From positions 1 through 7,448 of the forward strand of contig QGUZ01000248.1 of assembly GCA_003242605.1 (NCBI GenBank): a stretch of DNA of 7,448 nucleotides, read 5' to 3'. Below, in pieces: positions 6,455-7,448 of the stretch. Position 1 is the stretch's first letter; every line of letters starts with the position of its first letter. Origin of the DNA: Actinomycetota bacterium. Its GTDB lineage: Bacteria; Actinomycetota; Actinomycetes; Streptosporangiales; Streptosporangiaceae. A program made the translations under genes and the position numbers. The notes below the pieces were generated by a model. The model saw only the letters and a list, made by a program, of their open reading frames with translations. It did no database searches and was not told the origin of the DNA.

Positions 6455-7333
6455 TCAGGGGGCGTGCACCGCCGCGTACAGCTCCCGCTTGGGCACTCCG
6501 GCCGCCTTGGCGACCTCGGCGATCGCCTGCTTGCGCGGCACGCCCTGCTCCTCGCGGCGGGCCACCTCGGCGACGAGCTCGGCCATGTCCGGGGCGCCCC
6601 GCTCCGGCACGTGGCCGCCGACCACGATCGTGATCTCGCCGCGCACCTCCCCGGCCGCCCACTCGGCGAGCTCGCCGAGGCCGCCCCGCCGTACCTCCTC
6701 GTAGGTCTTGGACAGCTCGCGGCACACCGCGGCGGGCCGGTCCGGCCCGAACGCCTCGGCCATCGCGGCGAGGGTCGCGCGCAGGCGGTGCGGCGCCTCG
6801 AAGAAGATCATCGTGCGCTCCTCGGCGGCGAGCGCGGCGAGGCGGCGGGCCCGCTCCCCCGCCTTGCGCGGCAGGAAGCCCTCGAAGCAGAACCGGTCGC
6901 TGGGCAGGCCGGACACCGCGAGCGCGGTGGTCACCGCGGACGGGCCGGGCAGCGCGGTCACCCGGATCCCGTGCTCGACCGCGAGCCGGGTGAGCCGGTA
7001 GCCGGGGTCGGACACCCCGGGCATGCCCGCGTCGGTGATCACCAGTACGGTCCGCCCGGCGCGCAGCTCGTCGAGCAGCTCGGCGGCCCGGGCGGCCTCG
7101 ATCACGTCGTAGTACGACACCACCCGGGCGGTGACGGTCACGCCGAGGTCGGCGGCGAGCCGGCGCAGCCGCCGGGTGTCCTCGGCCGCGATCACGTCGG
7201 CCTCGGCGAGCGCGGCCCGCAGCCGCGGCGAGGCGTCGCCCACCTGGCCGATCGGGGCGCCCGCGAGCACGAGCAGCCCGCGGCCATGCTCCGGCGCGTC
7301 CGCCGCGCCGCCTGCCGTACCGCCTCCGGTCAT
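6455..7333 (-). CDS. rsmI: 16S rRNA (cytidine-1402 2'-O) methyltransferase
   Basis: RsmI uses S-adenosylmethionine to methylate the 2'-O of C1402 in the decoding centre of 16S rRNA, acting with RsmH, which modifies the base. The 292-residue protein has the tetrapyrrole-methylase-type fold. Its motifs are LLVLAGAPIGQVGD (20-33), AAEDTRRLRRL (49-59), VITDAGMPGVSDPG (98-111), LPGPSAVTTALAVSGLP (128-144), FFEAPHRL (177-184), CRELSKTYEE (204-213) and RGEITIVV (231-238). The C-terminal helical segment ends in a VPKRELYAAVH motif typical of the family. The start is uncertain: ATG at 7333 leaves 18 residues before the conserved fold and has only a weak GGACGA upstream. GTG at 7369 has GGAAG eight bases ahead and would add 12 residues, and GTG at 7411 would add 26. 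In many actinobacteria rsmI is divergent from a protein O-mannosyltransferase gene; the window ends too soon to test this. Confidence 0.95.
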   Translation of the reverse strand: MTGGGTAGGAADAPEHGRGLLVLAGAPIGQVGDASPRLRAALAEADVIAAEDTRRLRRLAADLGVTVTARVVSYYDVIEAARAAELLDELRAGRTVLVITDAGMPGVSDPGYRLTRLAVEHGIRVTALPGPSAVTTALAVSGLPSDRFCFEGFLPRKAGERARRLAALAAEERTMIFFEAPHRLRATLAAMAEAFGPDRPAAVCRELSKTYEEVRRGGLGELAEWAAGEVRGEITIVVGGHVPERGAPDMAELVAEVARREEQGVPRKQAIAEVAKAAGVPKRELYAAVHAP

Positions 7334-7448
7334 GGGTTCGTCCGTTCGGCCGTCACGCGCGTTGCCCACCCGCCCATCTTCCCGCTCCCGGCGCGGCCTT
7401 GGCCCGCCCACCCCGGAAACCCGCCATATGGGGCATGCAGCCCTGTTT

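Noticed and set aside
5686..6633. Plus-strand Arg/Pro-rich open frame bridging the end of the GT-C gene and the convergent gap
   Set aside because: It overlaps the GT-C gene in another frame and then rsmI antisense, and shows no start context or domain; it is a composition artefact.
7412..7448. A divergent plus-strand gene start (ATG at 7428 or 7435) at the right edge
   Set aside because: Only about 20 bases remain after the ATG and no ribosome binding site precedes it, so there is nothing to support a call.

Overview
The window comes from the chromosome of a very GC-rich actinobacterium. Third codon positions are almost all G or C. The MetG, TatD and RsmI proteins read like those of filamentous actinomycetes; a member of the Streptosporangiales or a related thermophilic actinomycete is a guess from style, not a measurement.

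Layout from left to right. (1) Positions 1-182: the start of an unidentified proline/alanine-rich protein on the minus strand, running off the window, with a plausible promoter at 268-297. (2) 446-1306 and 1296-3080, both minus: tatD and metG. They overlap by 11 bases and form a metG-tatD operon, which seems to be transcribed from a promoter so close to the metG ATG that the mRNA would be leaderless. (3) 3164-4432, minus: a membrane-anchored family 2 glycosyltransferase of the polyprenyl-phosphate-sugar synthase (DPM1-like) type. (4) 4532-6157, plus: a polytopic membrane protein with features of GT-C glycosyltransferases, divergent from the previous gene across a 99-base gap that holds a perfect 6-2-6 palindrome. 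(5) 6158-6454: a GC-rich convergent intergenic region with hairpins and no supported gene. (6) 6455-7333, minus: rsmI, the 16S rRNA C1402 2'-O-methyltransferase.

The flanking genes are core translation and quality-control functions: tRNA charging, rRNA methylation and a TatD nuclease. The divergent glycosyltransferase pair is the accessory-looking part. A likely scheme is that the GT2 enzyme puts a sugar on a polyprenyl phosphate at the inner face of the membrane, and the GT-C-like protein uses that lipid-linked sugar on the outer face. This is inferred from family and adjacency only. The first ~500 bases of the GT-C gene, together with the intergenic gap, are clearly less GC-biased than everything around them, with a sharp transition near 5015. 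I saw no mobile element, CRISPR array, tRNA or rRNA gene. Most of the window is ordinary, and I found nothing that amounts to a clearly new system.
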